Notes: generated by a model from the sequence alone, not told the origin. Positions 25,231-34,619 are shown, numbered from the stretch's first letter. The stretch is 64,000 bases of DNA from BRHc4a sp049323915 (GCA_049323915.1 JBMOPC010000131.1:89297-153296); one strand, 5' to 3'. Translations and numbers: made by a program.

Positions 25231-27111
25231 ATGTTCAATCCGGCGGATAAACTCAAGAACCTTCCGGAGCGGCCCGGGGTCTACATTTTCAGGGACGGTG
25301 AAGGCAGGGTCATATACGTTGGCAAGGCCGTGTCCCTGAAAAACAGGGTGCGGTCGTACTTTCAGGCCGGGTCCGGGCAGAGCCCCAAGGTCAAATCGAT
25401 GATGGAAAAGGCCGCCGACCTGGAGTATATAGTCACCGACAGCGAGCTGGAGGCCCTTATATTGGAGTGCAACCTTATAAAGGAGCACCGCCCCCGCTAC
25501 AATATACTGCTGAAAGATGACAAGAGCTACCCGTACATGAAAATAACCGTTAACGAGGAATATCCCAGGGTGCATATAACAAGGCGGGTGCTAAAAGACG
25601 GGGGGCTGTATTTCGGGCCCTACACCCGTGTGGGGGCGGTGCACGAGACCCTTGACCTTATAAGAAGGCTTTTCCCCTTCAGGACCTGCAAGGATAAGGT
25701 GTTAAAGCCGAAAGGCAGGCCCTGCCTCAACCATCACATAAAGCGCTGCCTTGGGCCGTGCGCCGGGAAGGTGACCGGGGAAGAGTACCGGAACATGATC
25801 AGGGAGGTCTCCCTTTTTCTGGAGGGCAGGCAGGAGGAGCTTGTCAAAAAGCTCACCGCCCGCATGGAGGAGGCGTCCCGAAAGCTGGAGTTCGAGCGGG
25901 CTGCCGAGCTGAGGGATCAGATCCGCTCGGTGGAGAAAGTGCTGGAAAAACAGAAAATAATATCCACCCGGAGAGAGGACCAGGACGCGGTGGCTGTGGC
26001 GCAGGGCCAAGACGAAGCGGTGGTTATGGTCTTTTTCGTGCGGGGGGGGAAGCTGCTGGGCCGGGATAGCCTGATGCTGAACGGCGCCAGTGGAGTTGAA
26101 AGGGGGGAGATTATAGCCTCCTTCTTAAAGCAGTACTACAGCAGCGCCGACTTTATACCGGGGGAAATACTGATCCAGGAGATAAGCCCGGCGGAGGCCG
26201 GGGTAATTTCCCGGTGGCTTTCCGGCAAAAAGGGATCAAAGGTTGCCGTGATGGCGCCCAGGCGCGGGGAGAAGAAAAAGCTCCTGGAGATGGTGGAAAG
26301 GAACGCAATGCTGTCCCTGGAAGAGTGGCTGCTGGTCAGGGCATCCGCCCGGGACGGGGCCATGGACACCGGGGAACTGTCCCGCCACCTGGGCCTTGGG
26401 GATGTTTGCCGCAGAATAGAGTGCTATGACATATCAAATACACAGGGGGCCGAGGCGGTGGCCTCCATGGCGGTGTTTGAGGACGGAAAGCCGGCCCCCG
26501 GTGAATACAGGAGGTTTAAGATAAAGACCGTACAGGGGCCCGACGATGTTGCCTCCATGCGGGAGGTGATAGGCCGCCGTTTTCAAAGGGGCAGGGAGGA
26601 AAGGGTTTTGATCGGAACCGGGCAGCTTTCCACCAGACAGGCCAAGTTTCACATTTTCCCCGATCTGGTTATAGTGGACGGGGGAAAGGGGCAGCTTTCC
26701 GCTGCGGTGGAAGCCATGTCCGGGGCGGGATGCGATATACCGGTATTTGCCCTGGCCAAGGAGGAGGAACTTCTGTTTGCTCCCGGGAGGGATGAACCCA
26801 TACGGCTTCCCAGGGACTCCGGCGCTCTCCACCTCCTTCAGAGAATAAGGGATGAGGCGCACCGCTTTGCCGTAACCTACCACAGGCAGCTGAGGACCAA
26901 AAGAAACCTCAAGTCGCTGCTGGACGAGATAGAGGGAATAGGAGAGGTCAGGAGGAGATCGCTTCTGAAGGCGTTTCCCAATATAGAGGCCATTGCCGCA
27001 GCCACAACGGAGGAACTGGCCGCTGTTCCCGGCATGAACAGGCCCTCGGCCGAGGCGGTGCACATATTTTTCAAAATGAATAATGAATCCAGGAGTCAGG
27101 AGTCAGAATGA
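25231..27111 (+). CDS. uvrC: Excinuclease ABC subunit C
   Basis: UvrC makes both incisions in nucleotide excision repair. The 626-residue protein has the GIY-YIG nuclease (GVYIF...VIYVGKA, residues 16-35), a UVR domain near 205-235 (LEFERAAELRDQI), the RNase H-like second nuclease (VDGGKGQ near 485, catalytic aspartates) and tandem helix-hairpin-helix motifs (IEGIGEVRRRSLL; VPGMNRPSAEAV). ATG 25231 lies four bases after GGAGGAG; an in-frame ATG five codons upstream precedes that site. The last codons (NNESRSQESE) come from the heptad repeat at 27083, so the tail is not native family sequence. Confidence 0.97.
   Translation: MFNPADKLKNLPERPGVYIFRDGEGRVIYVGKAVSLKNRVRSYFQAGSGQSPKVKSMMEKAADLEYIVTDSELEALILECNLIKEHRPRYNILLKDDKSYPYMKITVNEEYPRVHITRRVLKDGGLYFGPYTRVGAVHETLDLIRRLFPFRTCKDKVLKPKGRPCLNHHIKRCLGPCAGKVTGEEYRNMIREVSLFLEGRQEELVKKLTARMEEASRKLEFERAAELRDQIRSVEKVLEKQKIISTRREDQDAVAVAQGQDEAVVMVFFVRGGKLLGRDSLMLNGASGVERGEIIASFLKQYYSSADFIPGEILIQEISPAEAGVISRWLSGKKGSKVAVMAPRRGEKKKLLEMVERNAMLSLEEWLLVRASARDGAMDTGELSRHLGLGDVCRRIECYDISNTQGAEAVASMAVFEDGKPAPGEYRRFKIKTVQGPDDVASMREVIGRRFQRGREERVLIGTGQLSTRQAKFHIFPDLVIVDGGKGQLSAAVEAMSGAGCDIPVFALAKEEELLFAPGRDEPIRLPRDSGALHLLQRIRDEAHRFAVTYHRQLRTKRNLKSLLDEIEGIGEVRRRSLLKAFPNIEAIAAATTEELAAVPGMNRPSAEAVHIFFKMNNESRSQESE
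27083..27110 (+). repeat. Heptad repeat tract, class 1, within the uvrC 3' end
   Basis: Units TGAATC-C, CAGGAGT, CAGGAGT, CAGAATG encode the last eight residues and provide the TGA stop of uvrC. Confidence 0.8.
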
Positions 27112-27142
27112 ACTGATTACACGGTGTTTTCTACCCTGAAAA

Positions 27143-27170
27143 TAGAACTCAGAACTCAGAATCCAGAAGG
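27143..27170 (+). repeat. Heptad repeat tract, class 1, after uvrC
   Basis: TAGAACT, CAGAACT, CAGAATC, CAGAAGG, preceded by ACCCTGAAAA as at 25121. The two copies flank uvrC and differ by two heptads. Confidence 0.85.
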
Positions 27171-27196
27171 GCGATTTTATTCTGGGAGGTTTTGAT

Positions 27197-28015
27197 TTGA
27201 CTGTATATAAAATACTGGCCACCGACCTGGATGACTCACTTCTTAATGACCGGTTTGAAATTACCGCCGCTGACCGGGATGCCATTGCCCGGGCGGTAAG
27301 GGCGGGGATTAAGGTGGTTCTGGCCACCGGGCGGATGTACAGGTCGGCCCTTCCATACGCCATGGAGCTGGGGCTGGACACCCCCCTTATCACCTACCAG
27401 GGCGCCTTTGTGAAATTTCCGGGAAATGGAAAGGTTCTGTATAACCGTCCGGTTCCTTTAGAAACGGCACTGGAGCTGCTGGAGATAGTCACAGCCGGGG
27501 GCTTTCACACCAATATATATATTGACGACAACCTTCTGGTGGAAAAACTGACCCGGGAAAGCAGTATTTATCAGGAAATTTCCGGTATAGAACCGGTTGT
27601 GGTGGGTGACCTGATCAGATACCTGCGGCAGGAGCGAAGGGATCCCACCAAAATACTTATGGTTTCATCCCGGGACAAAATAGATAGTCTCTGGGGGAAA
27701 CTGGTGAATTATTTCGGAGAAAAGATGTATATTACCAAATCAAAGCCCATTTTTCTGGAATGCATGCACCCCGGGTCCAACAAAGGCAGGGCCCTTGAGG
27801 CGGTGGCCGGCTATTACGGCATCAGTTCCGAAGACATAATTGCGGTGGGAGACAGCTACAACGACCTGGAAATGATCCGCTACGCCGGCCTGGGGGTGGC
27901 GGTGGCCAACGCCAGGGAAGAAGTGAAGCAAAGCGCCGGGTTCGTCACCCTTTCCAATAATGACGGCGGAGTTGCCGGAGTAATCGATAGATTCATATTC
28001 AACGGAGGGGATTGA
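27197..28015 (+). CDS. Cof-type HAD hydrolase (sugar-phosphate phosphatase)
   Basis: A 272-residue phosphatase of the Cof/YkrA/YidA group of HAD hydrolases. Nucleophile motif ATDLDDSLL (residues 8-16; serine replaces the more usual threonine), motif II ATGRMYRS, and motif IV GDSYNDLEMI near 217; the cap is of the large type inserted after motif II. Members dephosphorylate sugar phosphates or flavin-related substrates; the substrate is not readable from sequence. TTG 27197 is seven bases after GGGAGG. It is followed four bases later by the ROK kinase, suggesting joint sugar-phosphate metabolism. Confidence 0.88.
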   Translation: MTVYKILATDLDDSLLNDRFEITAADRDAIARAVRAGIKVVLATGRMYRSALPYAMELGLDTPLITYQGAFVKFPGNGKVLYNRPVPLETALELLEIVTAGGFHTNIYIDDNLLVEKLTRESSIYQEISGIEPVVVGDLIRYLRQERRDPTKILMVSSRDKIDSLWGKLVNYFGEKMYITKSKPIFLECMHPGSNKGRALEAVAGYYGISSEDIIAVGDSYNDLEMIRYAGLGVAVANAREEVKQSAGFVTLSNNDGGVAGVIDRFIFNGGD

Positions 28016-28019
28016 CTTT

Positions 28020-28994
28020 TTGAAAAAGTATGTGGCAGGGGTCGATCTTGGAGGCACCAAGATTTTAGCCGCCCTGGCCGATTTGCAGGGCAGGATAGTG
28101 GCGGAAAAAAGGGTGCACACCGTTGCGGAGGAAGGTCCAGGGGCGGTGATTGACCGTATTGTGTCAACTATCGGCGAGGTCAGGCGAATGATTCCCGATG
28201 ACGGGGGCGGCCCCGCAGCAATTGGTGTGGGTTCCCCCGGCCCGCTGGACCCTGTGTCCGGGGTGGTGTACGGCTCTCCCAACCTGCCGGGATGGACCCA
28301 TGTACCGCTAAAAAGAATACTGGAGGAAAAAACCGGGGCTCCGGTTTTGTTGGACAACGACGCCAATCTGGCCGCCCTGGGGGAGTATAGCTTCGGGGCC
28401 GGGTGCGGGTCAAGGCACATGGTGTATGTCACCGCAAGCACCGGAATAGGCGGGGGACTTATACTGGACGGCCGTATTTACCGTGGGGCCGGGGGCGGCG
28501 CCGGCGAGGTGGGGCACATGGTGATAGACCCACTGGGCCCGCTTTGCGGATGCGGCAGGAAAGGCTGCCTGGAAGCCCTTGCCTCCGGGACGGCCATGGC
28601 GGCCAGGGCCCGTGAGCTGGTGGCGGCGGGCAGGGGCAGGGCAATATTGAGGGAAACCGGGGGCAATCCCGGGGCAATTTCCGCAGCGTCGGTGGCCGGG
28701 GCCGCTGCGGCGGGCGACCACGAGGCAGCCGCCATAATTTCCGCCGCCGGTAAGTACCTGGGAATTGGAATGGCTAACCTTATAAATATATTTAACCCCG
28801 AAAGGCTGGTCATCGGCGGGGGAGCCCTGGGGGCGGGGGAACTGTACTGGGAATATACGGAAAAAGAAATTGCCCAAAGAACCCTCAAGCACTCCCTGGA
28901 TATGGTGTCTGTGGTGAAGGCGCAGTTGGAGGGGAGGTCGGGACTTCTGGGGGCGGTGGCCCTGGCCCTGGAGTCCGCAGGCTGTTCCAGGTGA
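28020..28994 (+). CDS. ROK family sugar kinase (probable glucokinase)
   Basis: A 324-residue kinase with N-terminal phosphate-binding AGVDLGGTKI, the catalytic-aspartate motif LLDNDANLAALGE near 103, and the zinc-binding ROK signature CGCGRKGCLEALAS near 179. ROK enzymes with these features phosphorylate glucose or related hexoses with ATP. TTG 28020 is nine bases after GGAGGGG. The context (phosphatase before; debranching enzyme and phosphoglucose isomerase after) supports feeding glucose from glycogen-like polymers to glucose 6-phosphate. Confidence 0.9.
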   Translation: MKKYVAGVDLGGTKILAALADLQGRIVAEKRVHTVAEEGPGAVIDRIVSTIGEVRRMIPDDGGGPAAIGVGSPGPLDPVSGVVYGSPNLPGWTHVPLKRILEEKTGAPVLLDNDANLAALGEYSFGAGCGSRHMVYVTASTGIGGGLILDGRIYRGAGGGAGEVGHMVIDPLGPLCGCGRKGCLEALASGTAMAARARELVAAGRGRAILRETGGNPGAISAASVAGAAAAGDHEAAAIISAAGKYLGIGMANLINIFNPERLVIGGGALGAGELYWEYTEKEIAQRTLKHSLDMVSVVKAQLEGRSGLLGAVALALESAGCSR

Positions 28995-29053
28995 ATAATT
29001 CTGGCGCTATTTGAATATTATAGCAGTTGTATATTAAGATGTGAGACTCTCGT

Positions 29054-29083
29054 AGGAATAGGCCTTAAAGCCGGTTCCTTTTT
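29054..29083 (+). terminator. Terminator after the ROK kinase gene
   Basis: AGGAA..GGC pairs with GCC..TTCCT across a 6-base loop (two-base internal mismatch), with five T at the end. Confidence 0.75.
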
Positions 29084-29116
29084 ACTCTCACTTCTCAAAT
29101 GAGGGGGAACGGCTAC

Positions 29117-31132
29117 TTGGATGAAATCAATCTGGGCAAGGGCGACTGGCCGACATTCGAGCAGGCCATACAGAAGGAATGGCTGGTAACAAACGGAATC
29201 GGCGGCTACGCCTCGTCCACGGTTATAAACGCCAATACCCGCAAGTACCACGGTCTTCTGGTGGCCTCACTGACGCCTCCGGTAGGGAGGACGGTGCTTC
29301 TGTCAAAGGTGGATGAGAGATTTGAGACCGAAGGACGCACCTACAACCTGGCCACCAACAGGACTCTTCAGGGTGTTGCCGAATTTGGTTTCATACACAT
29401 GCAGAGAGCGCTGGTGGGTATTTTTCCCACCTTTATATACAGCTTCATAGATGTTATAATCGAAAAAACCATATTTATGGTTTACGGCACAAACACCACC
29501 GTAATACTGTACAGGATCAGAAACGGATCATCCCCCTCAACCCTGCGGCTTATCCCAATGGTCAACTGCAGGGATTTTCACTGGACCACCAGTATCGGCA
29601 AGATAAACTTTTGCTCCGAAGCGCTGCCCGTCCGGGGAGGGACCGGTGTTTCCGTAAAATGCGTGCCCGAGGTTCCCCCCCTCAAGTTGTACTGCAGCGG
29701 CAGGGCGGCCTATTGCAAGGGCGGAGGCTGGTTCAAGGGAATGTTCTACCCCGGTGAGCAGGAGCGCGGGGAGCATGCCTCCGAGGACCTTTATGTGCCG
29801 GGCCATTTTATGGTATCCCTGGCCGCCAAGGAGGAAAGAGTTTTTTCTCTGACTGCCACCATAGAGGAGGGCTCCGGGGACCTTCACTTAAGGGGCGAGG
29901 AGTTGCTGGAGGCCCAAAGGGAACGCCACAGGCTTCTGCTGGAACGATCCGGGCTCCCGGACGGTTTCTCGCGGCGGCTGGCCCTGGCTGCCGACGCCTT
30001 TGTTGTGCGAAGGCAGTCCACGGGGACAAAAAGCGTTATAGCGGGGTATCACTGGTTCAATGACTGGGGCAGGGACACAATGATATCCCTTCCGGGCCTT
30101 ACGCTGGTGACGGGGCGGCACGAAGACGCCCGTGAGATTTTGTATACCTTTGCCCGGTACTGCAAGGACGGACTGATCCCCAACATGTTCCCGGACGCCC
30201 CGGGAGAGCCCCTGTACAACACCGTTGACGCCTCCCTGTGGTTTTTCAACGCGGCTTACAAGTATCTGCAGTACACAGGGGACTTTGAATTCATATTTGA
30301 AGAGATATACCCTGTATTAAAGGAAATAGCCGGGTGGTATATAAAGGGGACGCATTTCAATATACATAAGGATGGGGATGGGCTGATCAACGCAGGCTCC
30401 GCTGAAATGCAGCTGACCTGGATGGACGCCAAGGTGGACCATTGGGTGGTGACGCCCAGACACGGAAAGCCGGTGGAAATATCAGCACTGTGGTACAACG
30501 CGCTGAAGATTCTGAATGAGATTGCCGGGAGGGCCGGTGCGGCTGTTCCCTATGGAGAGCTTTCGGAAAAGGTGTTGAAAAGTTTCCAGGAGAAATTCTG
30601 GTATGAGGAAGGCGGTTATTTTTACGACGTATTAGGCGAAGATTCGCAGGACGCCCATCTGAGGCCGAACCAGGTGATAGCCATGGCTTTGCCGTATTCG
30701 CCGGTAACATTGTCCAGGGCAAGGCAGGCCTTGCGCAGGGTCTGGCATGAGCTCTACGCCACCTACGGCCTGCGGAGCCTTTCATACTATGAGCCGGAAT
30801 ACCGCGGGGTTTATATTGGAGACAGGGTGGAGAGGGACGGCGCCTACCATCAGGGAACGGTCTGGAGCTGGCTCATGGGCCCCTTTATTACGGCTTACCG
30901 CAGGGCGTACGGCTATTCACCGGCCAGCAGGAAACAGGTGGAGATTTTTATCAACCCGTTCCGGGAGCATCTTCGCCACCACGGGGTCGGATTTATTTCC
31001 GAGATATTCGATGGAAACGAGCCGGTAATTCCCAGGGGCTGCATAGCCCAGGCCTGGGGAGTGGCTGAAGTCCTCCGGGCCTACGTGGAAGACGTTCTGG
31101 AGATAAGGCCCTCCGGAAGCTCTTCAGGATAA
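29117..31132 (+). CDS. Amylo-alpha-1,6-glucosidase (glycogen debranching type, GH133-like)
   Basis: The product (about 671 residues) has the N-terminal domain of bacterial/archaeal glycogen debranching enzymes (KEWLVTNGIGGYASST near residue 15 and NTRKYHGLLVAS) and the C-terminal alpha/alpha-barrel catalytic domain with GYHWFNDWGRDTMIS near 310, PDAPGEPLYNTVDASLW and the end motif EIFDGNEP. It would hydrolyse alpha-1,6 branch points of glycogen or starch dextrins in the cytoplasm (no signal peptide). I prefer TTG 29117, nine bases after GAGGGGG; ATG 29099 six codons earlier would place that ribosome site inside the gene. Confidence 0.88.
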   Translation: MDEINLGKGDWPTFEQAIQKEWLVTNGIGGYASSTVINANTRKYHGLLVASLTPPVGRTVLLSKVDERFETEGRTYNLATNRTLQGVAEFGFIHMQRALVGIFPTFIYSFIDVIIEKTIFMVYGTNTTVILYRIRNGSSPSTLRLIPMVNCRDFHWTTSIGKINFCSEALPVRGGTGVSVKCVPEVPPLKLYCSGRAAYCKGGGWFKGMFYPGEQERGEHASEDLYVPGHFMVSLAAKEERVFSLTATIEEGSGDLHLRGEELLEAQRERHRLLLERSGLPDGFSRRLALAADAFVVRRQSTGTKSVIAGYHWFNDWGRDTMISLPGLTLVTGRHEDAREILYTFARYCKDGLIPNMFPDAPGEPLYNTVDASLWFFNAAYKYLQYTGDFEFIFEEIYPVLKEIAGWYIKGTHFNIHKDGDGLINAGSAEMQLTWMDAKVDHWVVTPRHGKPVEISALWYNALKILNEIAGRAGAAVPYGELSEKVLKSFQEKFWYEEGGYFYDVLGEDSQDAHLRPNQVIAMALPYSPVTLSRARQALRRVWHELYATYGLRSLSYYEPEYRGVYIGDRVERDGAYHQGTVWSWLMGPFITAYRRAYGYSPASRKQVEIFINPFREHLRHHGVGFISEIFDGNEPVIPRGCIAQAWGVAEVLRAYVEDVLEIRPSGSSSG

Positions 31133-31159
31133 GCTATTTTCAGGATAGGGGGTATTTCG

Positions 31160-32242
31160 TTGATAGTTAAATACAGTGTGCTTGATGACATCGATTACAT
31201 GCAGGGCGCCGACACAAAGGGCATGTTCCAGTCACTGGCCACTCTGGCCGGCCAGTGCACCACCGCCTGCTGGGACCTGTCCAGGGATATAGGCCTTCCT
31301 GCGGTGGAAGCCGTATCAAACGTGGTGGTGACCGGACTGGGAGGATCGGCCATCGGGGGGGACCTGCTCAGGGTATACTGCGCCAACAGATGTCCGGTGC
31401 CGGTGCTGGTCAACAGGGATTACGCAATGCCTGAATTTGTAGGGAAGGACTCACTGGTTTTCGCGGTCAGCTACTCCGGAAACACCGAGGAGACTCTAAG
31501 CGCATACCAGGACGCCAGGCAAAGGGGAGCAACCATAATAGTCATCACCACAGGGGGAAAGCTCAGCCAGACGGCCAGGGAGGACGGGGTGACCGTGGTT
31601 TCGATACCCGGGGGCGTAGCTCCCAGGTCGGCTTCGGGCTTTTTGTTCATACCCACCCTTCGAATAATGGAGAGACTGGGCTTCCTGTCCGGGATTGAAG
31701 ATGAGGTGGAGGCCCTGGTCAGCCATCTTAAAAAACTGTACGACCACCTTAAGCCGGAGGTGCCCACCGAGAAAAACCCGGCAAAACAGATGGCGCTGAA
31801 ACTTCACAACAGGATACCGGTGATCTGGGGATCCAGCGGCACCACCGAGGTGGTTGCCCAGAGGTGGAAGGGGCAGATAAATGAAAACGCCAAGGCTCCC
31901 GCGTACTGGAACGTTTTTCCCGAGTTAAACCACAATGAGCTGGTGGGTTTTAGATTCCCGGAATCCCTTCTCAGGCAGATTCAGGTGGTGATTTTAAGGG
32001 ATGACAGGGATCACCCGAGGGTGCAGAAGCGGATTGAAATAACCAAGAACATCATCAGCAGGGCCGTGGCCGGTATAACCGACGTAAGAGCAAGCGGCGG
32101 CGGACTCCTGGCCCGGACATACTCACTTATATACAGCGGCGACTACACCAGCCTGTACCTGGCCTTCCTTTACGGCGTCGACCCCGGCCCGGTGGAGGTA
32201 ATTGAATATCTTAAGGGCGAATTGGCCAAGGCCGGGAGTTAG
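31160..32242 (+). CDS. Bifunctional phosphoglucose/phosphomannose isomerase
   Basis: A 360-residue SIS-fold isomerase of the small PGI/PMI family, interconverting glucose 6-phosphate (or mannose 6-phosphate) and fructose 6-phosphate. Visible are GLGGSAIGGDLLR near residue 57, the phosphate-binding SYSGNTEETLS near 104, and the late active-site segment ELNHNELVGF near 256. TTG 31160 follows GGGGG at nine bases. It completes a short route glycogen - glucose - glucose 6-P - fructose 6-P with its upstream neighbours and no classical PGI is seen in the window. Confidence 0.92.
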   Translation: MIVKYSVLDDIDYMQGADTKGMFQSLATLAGQCTTACWDLSRDIGLPAVEAVSNVVVTGLGGSAIGGDLLRVYCANRCPVPVLVNRDYAMPEFVGKDSLVFAVSYSGNTEETLSAYQDARQRGATIIVITTGGKLSQTAREDGVTVVSIPGGVAPRSASGFLFIPTLRIMERLGFLSGIEDEVEALVSHLKKLYDHLKPEVPTEKNPAKQMALKLHNRIPVIWGSSGTTEVVAQRWKGQINENAKAPAYWNVFPELNHNELVGFRFPESLLRQIQVVILRDDRDHPRVQKRIEITKNIISRAVAGITDVRASGGGLLARTYSLIYSGDYTSLYLAFLYGVDPGPVEVIEYLKGELAKAGS

Positions 32243-32244
32243 CG

Positions 32245-32273
32245 GCTAGAAGCTAGAAGCTACTAATCCCCAA
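32245..32273 (+). repeat. Heptad repeat, class 2, after the isomerase stop
   Basis: GCTAGAA, GCTAGAA, GCTACTA, then ATCCCCAA, starting two bases after the stop codon. A 22-base stretch from the second unit on is identical to the copy after gpmI at 43398-43419. Confidence 0.8.
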
Positions 32274-32282
32274 TCTCAAGTA

Positions 32283-32331
32283 ATACCCGGTGGAAATTCC
32301 GGCAGGTAATTTTCACCGGGTATAGCTTTTT
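32283..32331 (+). terminator. Rho-independent terminator after the isomerase gene
   Basis: Sixteen-pair stem (ATACCCGGTGGAAATT with AATTTTCACCGGGTAT, one G-T), 9-base loop, then AGCTTTTT. Confidence 0.9.
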
Positions 32332-32391
32332 AGCCGGCGTACGTATAGAATTTTATATGCAACCGATAAATACTCGAATGGGGATTTGTTT

Positions 32392-33273
32392 ATGAATAAA
32401 AAAAGACTGGTTATAGTGACCGGGCTGTCCGGGGCCGGCAAGACCCAGGCCGTGCGCAGCCTGGAGGACATCGGCTTTTTCTGCGTGGATAACCTTCCCC
32501 CCACGCTCATTCCCAAATTCGTGGAGCTGTGCGCCCAGTCCAAAAAGGATGTGGATAAAATTGCCCTGGTGGTGGACATCAGGGGGGGGGAATTCTTCGA
32601 CGCTCTTGCCGGCATTCTGGGAGAGCTTGACAGGATGGAGATAGGGTATGAAATATTGTTCCTGGAGGCCTCAAGGGAAACCCTGCTGCGCCGCTTCAAG
32701 GAAACCCGCCGAAGCCACCCGCTGGGCGCCGACGGAGACGTTTTGCACTGGATCGACGAGGAGAGAAGCAGGCTTCAGGACCTGAGGGGAAGGGCCCACA
32801 AGGTTATTGACACCTCCTACCTCAGCAACGGCCAGCTCCGGGAGGAGATAAAAAATCTATTCGGGGACAGCGCCGCCGTATCCAGTATCAAGATAATTGT
32901 TGCGTCTTTCGGCTACAAATACGGTTTGCCCATCGACAGCGACCTTGTGTTTGACGTCAGGTTCCTGCCCAACCCTTACTATGATCTGGGTTTAAGGCCA
33001 AAGACGGGAAACGACCGGGAAGTGCAGGATTTTGTCATGAATTCTCCGGTATCCGGGGAATTTGTTCAGAAATTCTTTGAGTTTGTGGAATTCCTGGTGC
33101 CACAGTTTATCAAGGAGGGGAAAACATCCCTCACCATAGCCATAGGGTGCACAGGCGGGGTTCACCGTTCTGTTGCGCTGGCCAACAGACTGACCGAACA
33201 TCTGACAGGCAAAAAATACAACGTCAGGACCAAACACCGGGATATTATGAAAAAAGCGGGGTCCGGCCAATGA
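32392..33273 (+). CDS. rapZ: RNase adapter / nucleotide-binding protein RapZ (YvcJ)
   Basis: A 293-residue P-loop protein: Walker A GLSGAGKTQA near residue 10, Walker B-like VVDIRGGEF, and the C-terminal GCTGGVHRSV motif. In Escherichia coli RapZ guides RNase E to small RNAs controlling GlmS; in Bacillus the homologue YvcJ is a GTP/ATPase linked to competence. The arrangement rapZ-yvcK-whiA is conserved across Firmicutes and is present here, with a 4-base ATGA overlap to yvcK. ATG 32392 has GGGG eight bases upstream. Confidence 0.95.
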   Translation: MNKKRLVIVTGLSGAGKTQAVRSLEDIGFFCVDNLPPTLIPKFVELCAQSKKDVDKIALVVDIRGGEFFDALAGILGELDRMEIGYEILFLEASRETLLRRFKETRRSHPLGADGDVLHWIDEERSRLQDLRGRAHKVIDTSYLSNGQLREEIKNLFGDSAAVSSIKIIVASFGYKYGLPIDSDLVFDVRFLPNPYYDLGLRPKTGNDREVQDFVMNSPVSGEFVQKFFEFVEFLVPQFIKEGKTSLTIAIGCTGGVHRSVALANRLTEHLTGKKYNVRTKHRDIMKKAGSGQ

Positions 33274-34619
33274 ATTTTTTGAAATGGTTTTATCCCGGGC
33301 TGCATGTCAAGAGGTGGCTATTGCTGACGGCAGCCGGGGCTTTTCTGACCGTTTCCGGCACCGCCCTCCTTGTCAGCTCCCTGCTGCCCCTGTCAAGATA
33401 CCTTCTTTTGGAGTGGGGGGAACGTTTTTTCGGCCCTCTGTCGAGCCCTCCCGGAGCGGCAGTGCTTTTTTTACTGGGTATGGCGGCCATAGTCATTGGC
33501 CTGGTCAGGGCTTTCAGGTCCATCGTGATCACACTGGCCCCCGAGGACGGGGGGAGGCTTGTGGATATACTGTACACCCGCAGGTATCTTGACCGGGGGC
33601 CGAAGATAGTTGTGCTGGGAGGAGGCACCGGCCTTTCGGTGCTGCTGAGGGGGCTCAAAAAATATACCAGCAACATCACCGCCATAGTGTCAGTGGCAGA
33701 CGACGGGGGAAGCTCGGGCCGTCTCAGGGATGATCTGGGAATACTCCCCCCGGGAGATATAAGGAACTGCCTGGTTGCCCTGGCAGACAAGGAATCGCTG
33801 ATGGAGAACCTGCTCCAGTACCGGTTTTCAGCCGGTGAACTGGCGGGTCACAGCCTGGGCAATTTATTCATCGCCGCCATGAACGATCTGGCCGGGGGGT
33901 TTCACCAGGCCATAAGAGGCATGAGCAGGGTTCTGGCCGTCAGGGGGCAGGTGTTGCCTTCCACGCTGGAGAACATCTCGCTGGGAGCCGAGTATTCCGA
34001 CGGCGCCGTGGTGTTTGGAGAGTCAAATATACCGAAGTACGGCAGGCGTATAAGGAGGGTCTTTCTCAAGCCCGAGGAGTGCTACCCGCTGCCGGAGGCG
34101 CTTCAGGCCATTGCCGAGGCAGATGCTGTGGTGCTTGGGCCGGGAAGCCTTTATACCAGCATACTGCCCAACCTGCTGGTAAACGGCCTTGCCGGCCAGA
34201 TAGCCGGGTCCGAGGCGATTAAAATATATGTCTGCAATATAATGACCCAGACCGGGGAAACTGATGGATACTCCGCCAGCTCCCACGTAAAGGCCATACA
34301 GTCCCACGCCGGGCTGGTGGTGGACTACATGGTGGTCAACCGCGGGGATATTCCCCGGGCTGTGCGTGAGCGGTACAGCAGGGAAGGCTCAACGCCGGTG
34401 GTTTCCGATATTAAAGAGATTGAAAGGCTGGGGCTCAAGACGGTGCCTGAAAACCTGCTGGCCGTGGGGGATGTGGTAAGGCACGATCACGACAAGCTGG
34501 CCAGACTGATACTCAGGCTGATTTTAAAGGGCAGGAATGACCCCCGGGGGAGGGTCCGCCTCTTCCGGGACCTGAGTGATCAGGAATGCCGCTCCCGTTC
34601 AGGATTCCGGCTCCTGTAA
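33270..34619 (+). CDS. YvcK/CofD-like gluconeogenesis factor with membrane anchor
   Basis: YvcK proteins bind UDP-sugars and are needed for growth on gluconeogenic carbon and for cell-wall balance. The 449-residue product has the CofD-like core from about residue 110: VVLGGGTGLSVLLRGLK, VSVADDGGSSGRLR and GDIRNCLVAL. The Bacillus protein is about 317 residues; here an extra N-terminal 105 residues carry two hydrophobic helices (about 17-40 and 65-85), so this form is probably attached to the membrane. ATG 33270 overlaps the rapZ stop. Longer frames starting earlier lie inside rapZ. Confidence 0.92.
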   Translation: MNFLKWFYPGLHVKRWLLLTAAGAFLTVSGTALLVSSLLPLSRYLLLEWGERFFGPLSSPPGAAVLFLLGMAAIVIGLVRAFRSIVITLAPEDGGRLVDILYTRRYLDRGPKIVVLGGGTGLSVLLRGLKKYTSNITAIVSVADDGGSSGRLRDDLGILPPGDIRNCLVALADKESLMENLLQYRFSAGELAGHSLGNLFIAAMNDLAGGFHQAIRGMSRVLAVRGQVLPSTLENISLGAEYSDGAVVFGESNIPKYGRRIRRVFLKPEECYPLPEALQAIAEADAVVLGPGSLYTSILPNLLVNGLAGQIAGSEAIKIYVCNIMTQTGETDGYSASSHVKAIQSHAGLVVDYMVVNRGDIPRAVRERYSREGSTPVVSDIKEIERLGLKTVPENLLAVGDVVRHDHDKLARLILRLILKGRNDPRGRVRLFRDLSDQECRSRSGFRLL

